Below, piece by piece: positions 34,120 to 47,800 of a DNA stretch of 64,000 nucleotides. The notes under the pieces are model-generated. The model searched no databases and was not told the DNA's origin. It saw nothing but the letters and a program-made list of their open reading frames with translations. The stretch lies in NCBI RefSeq assembly GCF_021018805.1, contig NC_086254.1, forward strand, positions 22,495,300-22,559,299, given 5' to 3'. Origin of the DNA: Prinia subflava. Lineage: Eukaryota; Chordata; Aves; Passeriformes; Cisticolidae. A program made the position numbers and the translations under genes. Numbering within the stretch: the first letter of the stretch is position 1; the number at the start of each line of letters is the position of its first letter.

Positions 34120-35023
34120 GTGAGGGGGCGTGGGCGGCTCGGGCCTGGCGGGGCCACGGGCGGGGGGTGGCGGGGCCTGGCGGGCCCGCGCCGGGCCGGA
34201 GCCGGAGCCAGGGCCGTGGGCAGGGGGCGGCCCGGACCCCCCGCCCGTCCGGGGCTCGCCCTGTGCCCGTTCCCGTCCCGGGCTCATCCCGCGCGGCTGC
34301 GCTGTGCCCGCTCCAGCGGCGGCGGGCCCGGGAGATCGCCCCGGCGGGGAGCGGGCACCGGACCGCGGTGGGCCCGGCCCTGGCGCCCCCGGCCGCCGGG
34401 GAGTGTCGGGGGCGGGCGGTGACAGCGGCGCTCCGGGGGTCCCGAGGCGGTGGCGCCGCACCCCGGGCTGTGCGCGGGGGCTGCTCGCTGCCCCCTGCCC
34501 GCCGTCCCCGGGGCGGCTCCGGGGGCTCCGGGCGCAGGGGCCGCGGAGCCTGTGGGGCTGCCGGCCCGCGGGGAGTGCCCGAGCCCGGCAGCGCCGCATC
34601 CTCCCCGGGCCCGGACGCGCTGCCGGAGCTCCCGAGCCGCGCCGGCCGCTCGGGCTGTGCGGACAGCACGTGCGGGAGCGGTGACAGCAGCGGGGACAGC
34701 GCCAGCCCCTGCTGCCCAGCCGGACCCGCAGCCCCGGCTCTCCCCTCGCTCCCACCGAGTCTGGCAGCCGTCGCTGCTCCACCATCACTCCCCTGTGTCC
34801 TGAGCAGGACGCTCGTGTTTGGTGAGATGCAAAGCAACAAGTTCCGTTTAAACCTTTCCTAGACAGTGCAGCTTTGGGTTGCCCGTGCAGGGGATGCTGC
34901 ACCTGCTAATGCCAGAACCGTTTTCATGATGCGTTCATCTGCTGGGTCTTTTTGTCATTGCTTTTCTGGCGGTTTTGAGGCAAACCTGGGAGGAACATCC
35001 TTTGGAATGTCAGTAAAGGCTAG

Positions 35024-35026
<3 letters not shown>

Positions 35027-35074
<48 letters not shown>
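35027..35074. repeat. (TA)24 microsatellite
   Basis: An uninterrupted TA dinucleotide run about 48 bp long in STAU1 intron 1. It is self-complementary and likely polymorphic. Confidence 0.97.
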
Positions 35075-35075
<1 letters not shown>

Positions 35076-38000
35076 GTAGATCTGCGAAATAAAATATGTA
35101 AATGAAGTCTGTTGTCTGCTTTTGGAATGGTATATTTGTAAAATCGCATTTCTTCTAACTAGAACATGCAGGTGTACTGCACAATTCCCTTGCTCAAACT
35201 GGAGGCAGTGTTCTGCCTTTGGTTTTTTTAATACCAGTGGACAGGAGAACTTGAGTTCCAATTATGCAGCTCTGGCTGCAGTGCAATAAAGTGATTTCTG
35301 GTTTGTCTGTTGATTATCTCATACATGCAACAAATGTCTTTGTTCTAACTTTCACAGAGATTCACTGAAAGTCTGTCACATCTTGAGGAGAATGTAATGA
35401 GCCCAAGGGCTGAATTTTTTATTATATTTTCTATTTTATAAAGTTGGATCACAAACTTATTTCAAAACTCTTCTAAAAGGATGCATGCAAGAAACAATTC
35501 TACTTTATATGGTTATTTTAAGCAGGCACTGTGTGCAGAGTTTTTCATAACATCATGAATGATGTTTTCACTATCAGTACAAGTCAGTAAAAATGTGTTT
35601 TTTGGCAAAATTATTCACAGGTTGAAATAAATTTGAAGTGGTGTGACTGTACAAAGTCAGAGCAAAACTAGAAATTGCTTTGTGCCTTTCAGATCTTCCT
35701 GAAGAAGAGCAGCTTTGTTTTGGAGAGAAATGACCATTCCCAAAGCCCTTTTCTTGGTTCCTTTGGCCAGGACCCGTGCCAGGGTTGGCTGTTTCACCAG
35801 AGCTGCTGCAGGTGCCCAGCAGAGTGCAGAGGTCTGGGGGTGTTGGCTCTCAGCAGTGTCCTGGGCTCTGTGACCTGTTCTCCTGCAGGGAAAAAGCCAA
35901 AATCTCTGAACTGTTTTGTCACAGCACTGACTGAGCTGGGAGGAAACAGTTGGGTGTTCATTCAGTGTATCACTTCCACTTTATCAGTTTGCATTGTTTG
36001 GAACTGGCTGGTTTATGTGTATGTTTGGTAGTTCCCTCTTTTCCTTCAGCTTTTACTTTCAAATTTTAGCTTTTCTTCTCTTATTAGTAAGCCATGTCTT
36101 GGCTCCCGTACTAGTGTTTGTGCCCTTAACAAAAAGAGAAGCATCTTTTTCTACACTGTTACTTTTGGGATGGACCCTGTCTTGCGAAAATGTTGCAGAA
36201 GATTTATCTAAGAGGAAAACATTGTTCAACCAGTATTTTACATTTTGTGCAAATAGCCTTAAGTCTGTAAAATTTAGTCATTGTTTATCAATGTATAGTG
36301 AGTATTAGGTTAGACTTTCCAATTGTAAATTGATGCTCTTAAACACTGTTGCAGCAGCTTGAGAATTTTATGCTGTATGTTACAAAGCTACCCCTAATGT
36401 GGGTTTTTCAAAGGTATTTTAGGTAACAGAGCATCTCAAGAAATCTCCTAGAGCTTGCAGATATTTATTTTTTGTGCCTCAAAAGAGTTGAGTGTGGGAC
36501 AAGAGACTCAGCGACCACACTGGAGTTATTTAAAACTCCTTAAAAACAGGAGGAGAGAGGGAATTGTTCTGATCACTGTTTTGTTCAGGAGCGAGCACAC
36601 TGGTGTGTTCCCAGTCTGCATACAGGGGGAGCAGAGGTTGTTCCCTGGTGGGGCTGCGTGGGGTGGCCCTGAGTTCTGCTGGGCCTGGTCCCCTCAGCTC
36701 CAGGGACCTGCCTGGCCTCAGGGCTGTGTGGGCTGAGCCCCCTGGGTACCCTCACCCCTTGGCAGGGATGGGCTTGGCCTGTGTCTGTGAAATGGGGGTA
36801 AATTCACTCCCTGCTTGAGAGCAGTTTGTTGTTGATGAGGAACAAGGAACGTGCCTTGCTCTGGCTGCCATGGCTGCTGACTGCCCCTGCAGTGGAGCTT
36901 CTGCTCTTCAGAGAGGAATCAGTGCTTCCTGTAACATTTCATTTCCTGTGGCCGAACCTGCTTCTTGGACATTGTTTGTCACATGGCTTTTATTTGGGGA
37001 TGTCAGAAAGCCCTCGTAATACAAACGTGGTGGTGGTGTGTGGCACTTGTGCTGCCTCTCAGGCTGCTCTGGGGGTCTGGTGGAGCAGCAGTGGTCAGTG
37101 GGCACCCAGGGTGGCAACGGGGACACGGCTGGTTCCTGACAGGGGGCACGAGAGGAGTGTCAGGACCTGCAGCTTCCGAGTCTCCTGAGGAGCAGGACAC
37201 CTTTGTGTGTGCTGGTCCTGGCAGTGAGGGAGGCCTGCTGCTGGCAGGGTTTAGTCTCTTGTATTTGCCAGTGGCTTCCCAGAGCTCAGGGCCAGCCTGT
37301 GGCAGGACCCCCGTGAGGTGCTGTGCTGCCAGAGCTGGTCCCTGACAGGGCCAGGCCCTCGTGTCCCTCGGGTGGAGAGGGGGAAAGGTGCTGGTGCAGC
37401 CAGGAGCACAGAGGTGTGTGCAGCCCTGGGAGTGCAGCCCACAGGGACTCAGGGAAGGGCTGCCTCATCCCTCTGCAGGGGCAGGGGTGCCAGCCCCATC
37501 CTCCTGAGTGTCCAGGACTTGCAGCTCGCCACCAGCCAGGGAAACCTCTGTCACCAAAGCAGGGCACTTCAGTGTCACTGTCAGGAATGGTTTTCCTGAT
37601 GCATTTAAGCCCATTGCTTTCACCGTAAAGAACAGATTGTTCTTTTCCTCTCCAAAATCCTTTCAAGTACATGAACCGGTGGTTCTCAGGCCCCAGCCAT
37701 CCCTCTCTTCCTCAGAATGTGCAGTTCAGATCCTTTGGTAGCTTTCCCATAAGTTGTATTTCTCTGAAGCAGAGTGTTTGGGGCTTTTGCTCCTGCCCAG
37801 AGCCTGTCCCCCGGGGGTGTAGGGCTCCAGCTGAGGGCTCAGTGCAGACCTGGCTGGGGCTGGTTCTTGTTGCTGCCCCTCAGGATGGGGAGGGCTTTTC
37901 CCAAAGCAGCCTGGCAGCACCAGCCTGTGCTGGGGAGTGCTGTTGGTTGTAACTCCTCTGCTCTGCTGGTGCCATCAGTGGTGTCTGTGCCGTGGTGACC

Positions 38001-39105
38001 GGTGGGCAGTGCCTGCCCAGCCCCTTGGGCTTCTTCTGCTGAGGTCAAGGGGTTCCAGGAATGGCTGGGGGAGAAAATTCTGTTATCTTTGTGCAACTTG
38101 GTCTTGACCCTGCCTGCAAATATGATCCATTTCCTTCCTTTTCAGATGCTTAGTTTAGCCTCCAGAAAACTCTCTAGAAGAGAGGCTGAGCTGACTGCAA
38201 TCCTCCTGTGTTCCCTCCTCGCTCTCCTGTTGGTGAACAACAGGTGTGATGCCAGCCTGGTTCAGGCTCTGCATCCTCCTCTGTTCTGGAGAGCTGCTCA
38301 CAGTCCTGGGAGTCAGCCTGAGGGTTTGAAATGCCTGAATGTCTGAAGTAAATCAAGAGCTCTGTCCTCTTCTAACCCGAATCAAGATTGAGCTCTCCCC
38401 CATTTTGTGGCTGGGAATGATGTTGCTGGCATCTGCACGCAGTTGGCTTAGGCATGGAAAAGAAGGATTAAACAGTTTGTGCTATATTTGTAAGCAGAAT
38501 AAAATAGGTTTTGATTTCCATTTAGAGCAGTCCATGCAGTGACAGGTTTCATATGTAGCACTGAGATAATTTTATTCTAAAATGGTTTTAGCCTATTTGT
38601 GAGTGTAATCACTAGATTGGAAGTGTAGCCAAAAGGTAGAATTTATATCAATTTTTGCAATTAATAGCCACCAGAGTTTCTCAGTTTGTGGCTTGCTTTT
38701 GGTTTGGCTTTGTGAATAAAGGTCTGGGTCTAATTTTGGGAGTTGATCTCTCAGGCTCTTAGAAAGAGGAGCCTCACTAAAGAAGAACTGAAAGCCTCAC
38801 TACAGAAGGAGAATTGGCAAGTGACTGTTGTAATTCTGCAAAGAACACTGTTGTGAGATTCCACTGCTTGGGTGAGAAACATCGCCTGGGACTGGGGAAA
38901 GAGCAAAGAAGATTCTTGGATCAGGTTGGAAATTCTGCTTGGAAAAGCAGCTGTGTTGAGCAGTTTGTCATGGTAATGGAAGGGTCATACAAGTCCTTGT
39001 GACCAAACAGATGAGGCAAACTCAGTGTAGGGTGAGAGATTCTCTACACAAGATTTTTTTGTGTCTTTAGGAAGCAAAATGCTAACCCTCTGTTTTTTCT
39101 TTTAG

Positions 39106-39172
39106 GCATTCTCCATCATAAATATCCTATTTAGAACTAAATACAGATCTTCATTCTCTGGATCTCCTAAAG
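39106..39172 (+). other. STAU1: Candidate alternative STAU1 leader exon (67 bp)
   Basis: A strong polypyrimidine acceptor (CTGTTTTTTCTTTTAG|GC) is followed 67 bp later by a donor CTAAAG|GTACTG. The segment has no long open frame. Splice-site quality is the only evidence. Confidence 0.35.
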
Positions 39173-39329
39173 GTACTGGAAACTTACTTAAAACCTTAAA
39201 GTTTCTTACCTTTCTATTTGCGTCATATTAAAAAAATGACAAACTGTGGTAAAACATGATTATCCATAGGAAGTATTTGATTTTTTTTGGTTCTCTGGCT
39301 TCTGTCTGCAACTCCTGTGTCAATTATAA

Positions 39330-39380
39330 CACAAAAAACAAAAAACAAAAAAAAGAAGAGAAACAACAAAAAACAAAACC
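39330..39380. repeat. A-rich (CAAAAAA)n simple repeat
   Basis: A run of A interrupted by single C or G (ACAAAAAACAAAAAACAAAA and similar). It could be a slippage tract or the degraded tail of a retroelement inserted on the + strand, but no element body is recognisable before it. Confidence 0.8.
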
Positions 39381-40827
39381 CAGGAAAGCTTTTATCTAAA
39401 AATTTTACATTATTTTATATGTGAAGATCAGGATTTCTTTTTGGCTGAGTGGACTGGCCATGCTCACATCTTTGTGCAGTTCTTTGGTGACCTTAGTGAC
39501 TCCCGAACTTTGCATTTTAAGGTCTGGGAATGTTCCAGGCATCGATGCACCAAAAGAAAATAAAAATTTAAGACCAAGTGGTGAGCAGTCCTCTGTCCCC
39601 TGTAGATCCATGTAAGTTTAGTGTTGCCCACAGGTCACTGCGATGTTTGATGGCAGCCAGCCCTGCTGGGGATCACCTTTGGGTGCAGCACTGATGTGGT
39701 GACACTTAGACACCCTTGGAGGGGTAAGGGAAGGAACTGTGGGAGGGTGGGGAAGGAGAGCTCTGTGAAAGGTGGTGCCCTGCTTTGAAAACAAACTGCC
39801 TGTAGAAGTTTGCTGAAATCAATGTCAGACATCCTTTCCAGCGTGATCTCAAACATCCTGATGTTTCTGGCATCAAAATATCAACTTTTGGTGTTGTGTT
39901 CCCACAATGGGTGGCTAAAACCTGTAACTTCAGTTTCTTAGAAAGACATTGCACTTCAGCAGGAGAGGAGCATTTGCTTTTCTCACTGCAAGACTTCAGT
40001 GCATTTCTTCATCTGCAAGACTTTGGTATAGGCTTTGCCAGGCAATTATTATCGTTGTGTTACACCTGAAAATTTTCAGTGGTTCTAGTAATGCCCTTGG
40101 GAATGAAACTTAGTGTCTGTAAGGTTATTACCCTGGAGTCTTATTCTAAATACTTCTCTTCTTTGTCTTACAATTTCTTAGAGGTCCTTAAGACAGACTC
40201 TGTGATGCCACTCTCACAGTTACAATGCACCCACTGTGTAACTGCTGCAAATTTAGAAGTCAAATATAGGATTTGTTTTGAGTATAATCTGCATGTGTGT
40301 CCTCTGGGCTAAGGAGACCTGAACTTTTTTTGCTCTCTAGTAAAAACAAAGTTATCCAGGTGGTAGTATGGTAAGTCTGACATGCTTAGGATGTTTTTTT
40401 CCAAAGTAAAAATACTCCAGGTGGTAGGTTTTGTGGTGTATCTGTTGTTTCGCAGTAGTTTCTTACCTCTTATTTAATAAATAATGAAATCTTTCTGTCC
40501 ATGAGTGTATTAATTTAGCTTCTCTTAGGCTTGCTTTGTCAGTAACCAGCTAAAAACTTCCCTCTGACTCACTGCTGCTGCTCTCACATTTGGAAATCCA
40601 TTCACAGGTTCAGAATTTGAAGCTCACAGAGCACTAGTGGAGTTGTGTTGCTGCTAATAGCCCCCTGGTGGTAGCTGGAGCAGTGGTTTCTCCTTTCCAC
40701 CTAGAAGTTAGGAAAGAATAAACCTTTGTTTGCTGCCCCAATCAGATCTGCAGGTCAGCGGTGTGTGTGTGCGTGTTGAGTGCCTTTGTGTGCGACATGG
40801 ATTTACTTGGCCGTAAAAAGTCCAAGT

Positions 40828-40854
40828 AATTTATTTATTTTTAATAAATAAATT
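40828..40854. repeat. AT-rich hairpin, 12-bp perfect arms, 3-nt loop
   Basis: The arms AATTTATTTATT and AATAAATAAATT are exact reverse complements around TTT. Low complexity lowers its significance. Confidence 0.85.
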
Positions 40855-41824
40855 GATACGGGGCTTGTAAGTGGATATGGACAGCTGACCTGTTGGTGTC
40901 TATTTAGGTTCCACTGCCCAAGCACGAAGATAATTTTGCATCCATGTGTGAGAGAGATCCCATTCGGGTCTGTCCCAGGGGCAGCTCTGTCCCAGGGCGG
41001 GGCTGTGCCCCGGCTGTGAAATGGCCACGGGTGCCCGGAGCACTTCTGCACTTGTGAGCAGTGCCAAGGGACAAATCCATGCTTGAACTGTGACTGGGAC
41101 AGGTCCTGCCTGAAATAGAAGTAACCTTCAGAATACATGTAGCAGATACAGGCTTTGAGCTCTCACACCTTTGCTTTTCGCAGCCACGGCTGCTTCAGCA
41201 CTCCCTGCTGGACTCCAGCTTCCTCCCCTCATAAGTGCCTTGGCACTCTTGGTGATCCTGGTGGAAACTCTATGATAATAATAAAGGATGTGTTCTCTAA
41301 ATAGATTTTTGGTAAAGACTGCATTTATTTCTTGCCCCCCAAGTGAAAAAGTTTAACTTCAAATGGTAGAATGCATGAAATGGAATTTGTCCATGGAAGT
41401 TGCTCTTTGTTCAGTGTGTAACCAGTGGCTCTGGGTGTAAGTAACAGATTTGCTTCCTAAGTGGAGAAAAGTTGCTTCAGTCATGGAGAAAAGAGATGGA
41501 CAGCCCTGAACAAGCATAAATAAAGCTTCTGTGACTGCAAGGAGTGTGAAACACGGTGGGGCGTACGGTGGAACTGTGCTGTGCAAACGGGACGTGTGAG
41601 CGACTAACTGGACAAAATGGGAACAAAGGGTGCTTGGTTGAACACTGTTTCCCTTTTTGCTGATGGAGAATAATTTCAGTAGGTTGTTAGAGAATGCTAA
41701 ATATTTCGTATAATCTATTTTTCATCTTTCATCATTTTAGGTCAGCAATTTGGTTTCCAAAATTGGAGTTTGTCTGCGCTCAAAGCTGTTTGCCTACAGT
41801 AATCTGCTCTGGTTGGAAGTGAAC

Positions 41825-44800
41825 ATGTCTCAAGTTCAGATTCAGAATCCTTCTGCTGCTCTTGCAGGAAGCCAAATACTGAATAAAAACCCATCTCTTT
41901 CACAGCCTTTGAGTATTCCTTCTACTACCAGTTCTTTGCCCTCTGAAAATGCAGGCAGACCTATCCAGAACTCTGCTTTGCCCTCTGCTTCAGTTACATC
42001 CACCAATGCAGCTGCAGGTAAGATAGAGGGTTAGTAACTGTATATATTCTTAATGCTTGTAGCTTGGCATGATATATTCCTGATGTCTCGCACCTACACA
42101 TAATTTAAAAGTAATATTTATCCAACTGCAGTGGCTCCCTGTGGAATGAAATCTGTTGGAGACAGGTAGAAGCACACTTTGACATAAAGGTCCAGCAATT
42201 AATTGATTTGCTTTTAATAGTAAAGAATATTTTTAATTTTTTTGACATTAAATTTTTGAAACATTGCTATCAATCTTTTCTACCAGTAGCTTGTTTTAAA
42301 TATGAAAAAGTGTTGTTTGAAGTACTTTGTTTAGTTCTTTTATCTTTAGTTCTTGTATGAGCAGTTTAATGATAAATATATTATGCTAACAAAATGCAAT
42401 AGAACAAGTAAAGGGTAATAAAATACAGCTTATAAGGGAAAATAAGAGGAGGGAAATTAAATTAACTGAATTTTTGAAATTATTCAAAGCAAGTGATAAT
42501 GAGGAATACTCGGAAGATTTGGTCCTTGACACGTACTAGATAAGTGAGCTCTGTGCAGGAGTCTTCTAACTTCATACTTGCATTAGAACCTTGAATTTAA
42601 TAATGGTGCATGAGCACTGAGATTCCTTTTTTAATTGAAATTTGTAGTAGAGTTCACAGTTATCAGTTAATTTATCTGATCTAATGTAACCTTTCAGCTC
42701 CTTCAAACATGGCAAACCCCAAAGAGAAAACCCCCATGTGTCTTGTGAATGAACTAGCCCGTTTCAACAAGATTCAGCCTGAGTATAAGCTTCTGAGTGA
42801 GCAAGGTCCAGCTCATTCTAAGGTAAATGTTCATCCCAGTTTCTTACTGCTGCTGGTCATGCTCCTTCACCTGCAGGAGTGGAAGGCAATGTGTGTAATT
42901 TTAGTGCAAGATAATTCAGAATAATGGAGAAGAAAGGGAAGCCCCCCATGGCATCAGTGGTAGGGAAAGGTGAAGCTGGTACCTAAGAATTAAAAAATTG
43001 GATTCCCAAAATATCGCATCAGCTTCAAGGTGTGAAGGAGTTGATATTTACAAAAAGTATTGGAATAACATTCAGAACATCTGTTCAATTGTTTTTCATT
43101 CACCTGTGGGCATGGAGCTTAACTTTCTTCAAACTGCTGAAAAATGTGTTTAATAAAGGTTTCAGAGGATTAAAGCAAGGGTGGAGTTTTGTGTCACAAG
43201 GAGGGATGAGTTTCCAGTCTGCTGTTCAGTGACATGGGCACAGCAGCTCCTGGGGCTGTCACCTCTGCCCACACTGCTCTGAGTTTTCAGCCTGCCAGGG
43301 CTCATGCAGGATACTGGCCAGCTAAATTGTGGAATTCTTAGTTCAGTGTATGGGAAAGTCCTGTTGATGTCCAAAGTGATGGAAATCTGGAGATGCCATG
43401 GGAGTTAAGGATTACCATATTCTCAACTTGTGCATCACTGACAGATTTACTGTTCTGTGTAAGAGGGTCTGATAAACTACATGAATTCTGAAGCAGCTTT
43501 TTACAAAATACCTGCTTGTGTTTTTGAGGTGTTTACAGTGCAGCTGACTCTTGGGGACCAGCACTGGGAAGCTGAAGGAACTAGTATTAAAAAAGCTCAA
43601 CATGCAGCAGCTGCCAAAGCTTTGGAAGGGACAAAATTCCCTAAGCCCACGGCTCGTCCATCTCGTAGCGAAGGCAAGAATCCAGGTATCTGCCACAACA
43701 AACTGGTTTGAAATAATAATGCATAGAGAAATACACCTCTCTGCTTTGGATATGTACTGACGTTCATGAGGATGAGGAGCTGTGATTCTGCCTGCTTCAC
43801 AGTTGTGGGCTGGCAGGTCCTTACTGTGGCTGTGATCTGTTCCACAGCTCATTTCCTTTTGGCAGTGACCTTACACCAGAGCCCTTGTGCTGGAGTACAG
43901 CTGATTTCTGAGCCAGTGAGGCCTCTGCTAGAAAAAATGACACTTACTGACTGTTCTGTCTCCAGTGAGAATGGGCTGCGAGTCCATTCTTCATGGCTCT
44001 GAGAGAAATTGTTTTAGCCTTCAGTGGCAATTTACCTGCCTTTTGACAAGGCCAGTTGCACTTTGAGAGTGAGGAGTCATAGAAACCTTCTTAGGTCATT
44101 GAGGACAGAGAAACGTTTGGTCTTTCTCAGTAAGCAAGAGACACAGAAGGAATGTAGCATGTCTGGCAACTTAAAAGTACATTTGAAGAAAGTTCTTTAC
44201 TGCAGAAAATTCTTTGTCTGCACTTTGTTAGATATGCTGTAAACATAGGTAAATCAGCAGCTTCAGAAATTAAAAGCAAAATGATAAAACCCTCTAAAAT
44301 AATCCCAAAAGATCTCCCAGCAAATGCACTTTTTTGTAACAGGATTTGTCACAACTGTACTGGGCCGCTTTAATGTGCATCATATAGACCTATCCTCTTT
44401 TTGTTCATCAGCTGTTTGGAATTCAGACATTTAAGATACTGCATGTGGCAGAAGTTGAGCTCATTTTTCCCTGCAGTGAGCCAGTAATTAAAGTTTCGAT
44501 TGTCTCAGGTGCTGGTGCCAGCTGGACACCCCTCTGTGTTGCTCTTTCTGCAGACAGTGTCACCCCCACGGTGGAGCTGAACGCGCTGTGCATGAAGCTG
44601 GGGAAGAAGCCCCTGTACAAACCCATCGACCCCTACACGGGGATGAGATCCACCTACAACTACGCCCTGCGCGGCGGCTCCTACCCCCCGCGGTACGTGC
44701 AGCCCCGAGCCCTGCCCCAGCGGGCACCCGGGGACACCCAGGGACACCCAGGGACGCCCAGGGGCACCCAGGGACACCCAGGGACACCCAGGGACACCCA

Positions 44801-47800
44801 GGGGCGTCCAGGGGCACCCGGGGACACCCAGGGACGCCCAGGGGCACCCAGGGACACCCAGGGGCACCCAGGGGCACCCAGGGACGCCCAGGGACACCCA
44901 GGGGCATCCAGGGGCGTCCAGGAGCACCCAGGGACACCCAGGGACACCCAGGGGCGTCCAGGGGCACCCAGGGACGCCCAGGGACACCCATGGGCACCTG
45001 GGGCACCCAGGGACACCCAGGGGCGTCCAAGGACACCCAGGGGCGTCCAGGGGCACCCAGGGGCACCCAGGGGCGTCCAGGGGCACCCAGGGGCGTCCAA
45101 GGACACCCAGGGGCGTCCAGGGGCACCCAGGGGCGTCCAAGGACACCCAGGGGCGTCCAGGGGCACCCAGGGGCGTCCAAGGACACCCAGGGGCGTCCAG
45201 GGGCACCCAGGGGCACCCAGGGACGCCCAGGGGCGTCCAGGGACACCCAGGGACACCCAGGGGCGCCCAGGGACGCCCAGGGACACCCAGGGGCGTCCAG
45301 GGGCGCCCAGGGACACCCAGGGGCACCCAGGAGCACCCAGGGGCACCCAGGGACGCCCAGGGACGCCCAGGGGCACCCAGGGACACCCAGGGGCGCCCAG
45401 GGACACCCAGGGGCACCCAGGGCCACCCAGGGCCACCCAGGGGCATCCAGGGACGCCCAGGGACACCCAGGGACGTCCAGGGGCGTCCAGGGGCGTCCAG
45501 GGGTGCCCAGGGACGCCCAGGGACACCCAGGGGCACCCAGGGACACCCAGCTCGTGGGGCAGGGGCTCTGCACAAGCACACCCACCAGCCTCTGGGCTTG
45601 CCTTCTTTCCAGCACTTCATTTCTTTGGGGTGGGGCAAGGGAGCTGGACCGAAAGTTGAAGTGTTTCTGAGAGCATTCAGGTATAGCCAGCTTCATTAGG
45701 CAAATAGCTAATTATTAGGTAAATATTTCTTGCATTTCCTTTCTGTGTAAAAGCAAAATTGAACAGTTTGATACTTCTTCTGAAACTATGTAAATTAAAG
45801 TTGCAGTTTAAAGAATTTTATATAGGCGTAGGAACTTAAAATTCAAACCTTCCTGGCCTGCCGAGTCCATAGAAGCATGGTTGTGTTGTCTTTGTGTAGC
45901 ACTTAGTCAGAAACGTGTTCTTATTGTAAAAGAGTGTCAATATTTGGTTCAAAGATAGCCACTAAATTCTTTTAGGCTCTAAATCAAAATGTGGCTTTTT
46001 AAAACTAGTGCTTCAGTGCTGGTGTGGTTACTGATATCCAAGAGATTGGCCCACATCTGACTTAGGTGTCTGTTTGCTTTGTAGGTGAAATCATTTGCTT
46101 ATTTACCTCTCTCTTTGCAGGTACTTCTACCCATTTCCTGTGGGGCCTTTACTTTATCAAGTGGAGCTTTCAGTTGGGGGGCAGCAGTTTCATGGAAAGG
46201 GAAGAACAAGACAAGCTGCTAAGCATGATGCAGCTGCTAAAGCTCTGAAAGTTCTGCAGAATGAGCCCTTGCCTGAGAAACCAGAGGTGGGAATTAGTCT
46301 TAGTCTTGTAAGCATAAATTGCTAGAATGAACTGGGATATTATTGTAGATTTTTTCCTTGTTGAAAGGACGGGGAAATTCTGTCTAGCAGTGGTGAGTAA
46401 TTTTCCTTTCAAATGTAGTTATTTTGGTGTATCCCATTCGTGTGTATGTGATCAATGATCTTAAAGATATTTTCCAACATAAATGATTCTGTGATTCTAA
46501 GAAGAAATCATTGAGTAAAATGATTAGACTTTAAGGGAAAGAATGACCATTTCTGACACCTTTTCGGGCTGCAGATCTAGGAGCCAGTGGCAGGAAAAGA
46601 TGTGTGATAATGCTGGCTCTTGCTGGAGCAAGCCCTGCCTGAGGAGCTGAGCTGAGCGTTGGAGCTTTGAGAGGGGCTGTGGGGGGAGAGCTGCCAGGGA
46701 CCCTCAGCGTGCCGGGGTCGGACGTGCTGGTGGAGGAGCACACGGGGTTACGTGGCAAATTCAGAGAGATGATCAAGCATTGGCTTAAAGCTTAGGAAAC
46801 ACGGAAAGCTGGGCTTCCCAGCATGATTCTTAGGCAGGAATTCTAATTTTGCCTCAATGTTTGCTTCTGTGTTTGTTGCCAACTCACTTGGTAAGCGTCA
46901 GCTGCTCGTTATGCCCGTGATGAGGGGACAGGCTCAGCTGATGGCTGTGGTCAGTCAGCCCTGCAGCACCTCCCCGGTGCTGAGCAGCCCTGAGGAGGGG
47001 CAGGGAGCGGGAGGAGTTCCTGGGAGAGGGCAGTGCCTCGCAGTGCAGCACAGGACTCCTGGAATTTGCTTGGACAATGTGATGAGAGCTAAGAATGGTA
47101 AATGCTTTGAGGGCTCATTCAGATCTAGAGACACATAGTTGTTGGAGAGTTTAGTCAATGCAAACATGCAAAATACCTCAAAAGCAAAATTTAATCCAGT
47201 AACGAGAAGTCGTGGTCATCTTCACAAAGAAAAACGTTGGAATTTGAACAACTAGAATCTGTCTGAAATTACCAGGAGAGGAAAAGTGCTTGTACTGAAG
47301 TTGTGCCAGTGTTGGTGAGTGAGGGCAGGGACAGGCCCTTCCTGGCAGGGCTGGAGGGACCCCTGCAGTGCAGGTGTTCCCCTGGGACACGCCACTGTCC
47401 CTTGGCACTGGCACTGGGGTTTGGCAGCTGATGGTGGAGGCTCCAGGCTGCTGGGACTGCGGCTGGGTGGGCCCGGGGTGTGCCCGGGGTGGGCCCGGGG
47501 TGTGCCCGGGGTGTGCCCCTTTGTCCCCGCTGTTGTCCCTTTGTCCCCGCTGTTGTCCCCTTGTCCCCGCTGTTGTCCCCTTTGTCCCCGCTGTTGTCCC
47601 CTTGTCCCCGCTGTTGCCCCTTTGTCCCCGCTGTTGCCCCTTTGTCCCCGCTGTTGTCCCTTTGTCCCCGCTGTTGCCCCTTTGCCGGCCGCGGGGCCGG
47701 GCTGGGTTTGGCTGCCTGGGCTGGGCTCTGGAGCAGAGCAGGGCTCCAGGACAGCCCTGCAGGGCCCCTGCCATGGCACCACAGGGCCAGGCTGTGCCCA

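Larger units (their letters stand above)
34120..41740 (+). other. STAU1: STAU1 intron 1
   Basis: 7.6 kb. The first 0.7 kb continues the CpG island. It then contains a TA microsatellite (35027-35074), a candidate alternative leader exon (39106-39172), an A-rich tract (39330-39380) and a 12-bp-arm hairpin (40828-40854). Scattered 60-130-codon open frames show no recognisable protein. No transposable element could be identified with confidence. Confidence 0.7.

Noticed and set aside
33653..34902. Open frames of 294-395 codons in the STAU1 CpG island on both strands
   Set aside because: Composition shadows of GC-rich promoter DNA: Ala/Gly/Pro/Arg-rich, overlapping on both strands, no family similarity.
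44445..45696. Open frames of 280-404 codons on both strands over the 10-bp array
   Set aside because: They are periodic translations of a tandem repeat lacking stop codons in any frame. Only exon 44554-44692 within them is supported by homology and splice sites.
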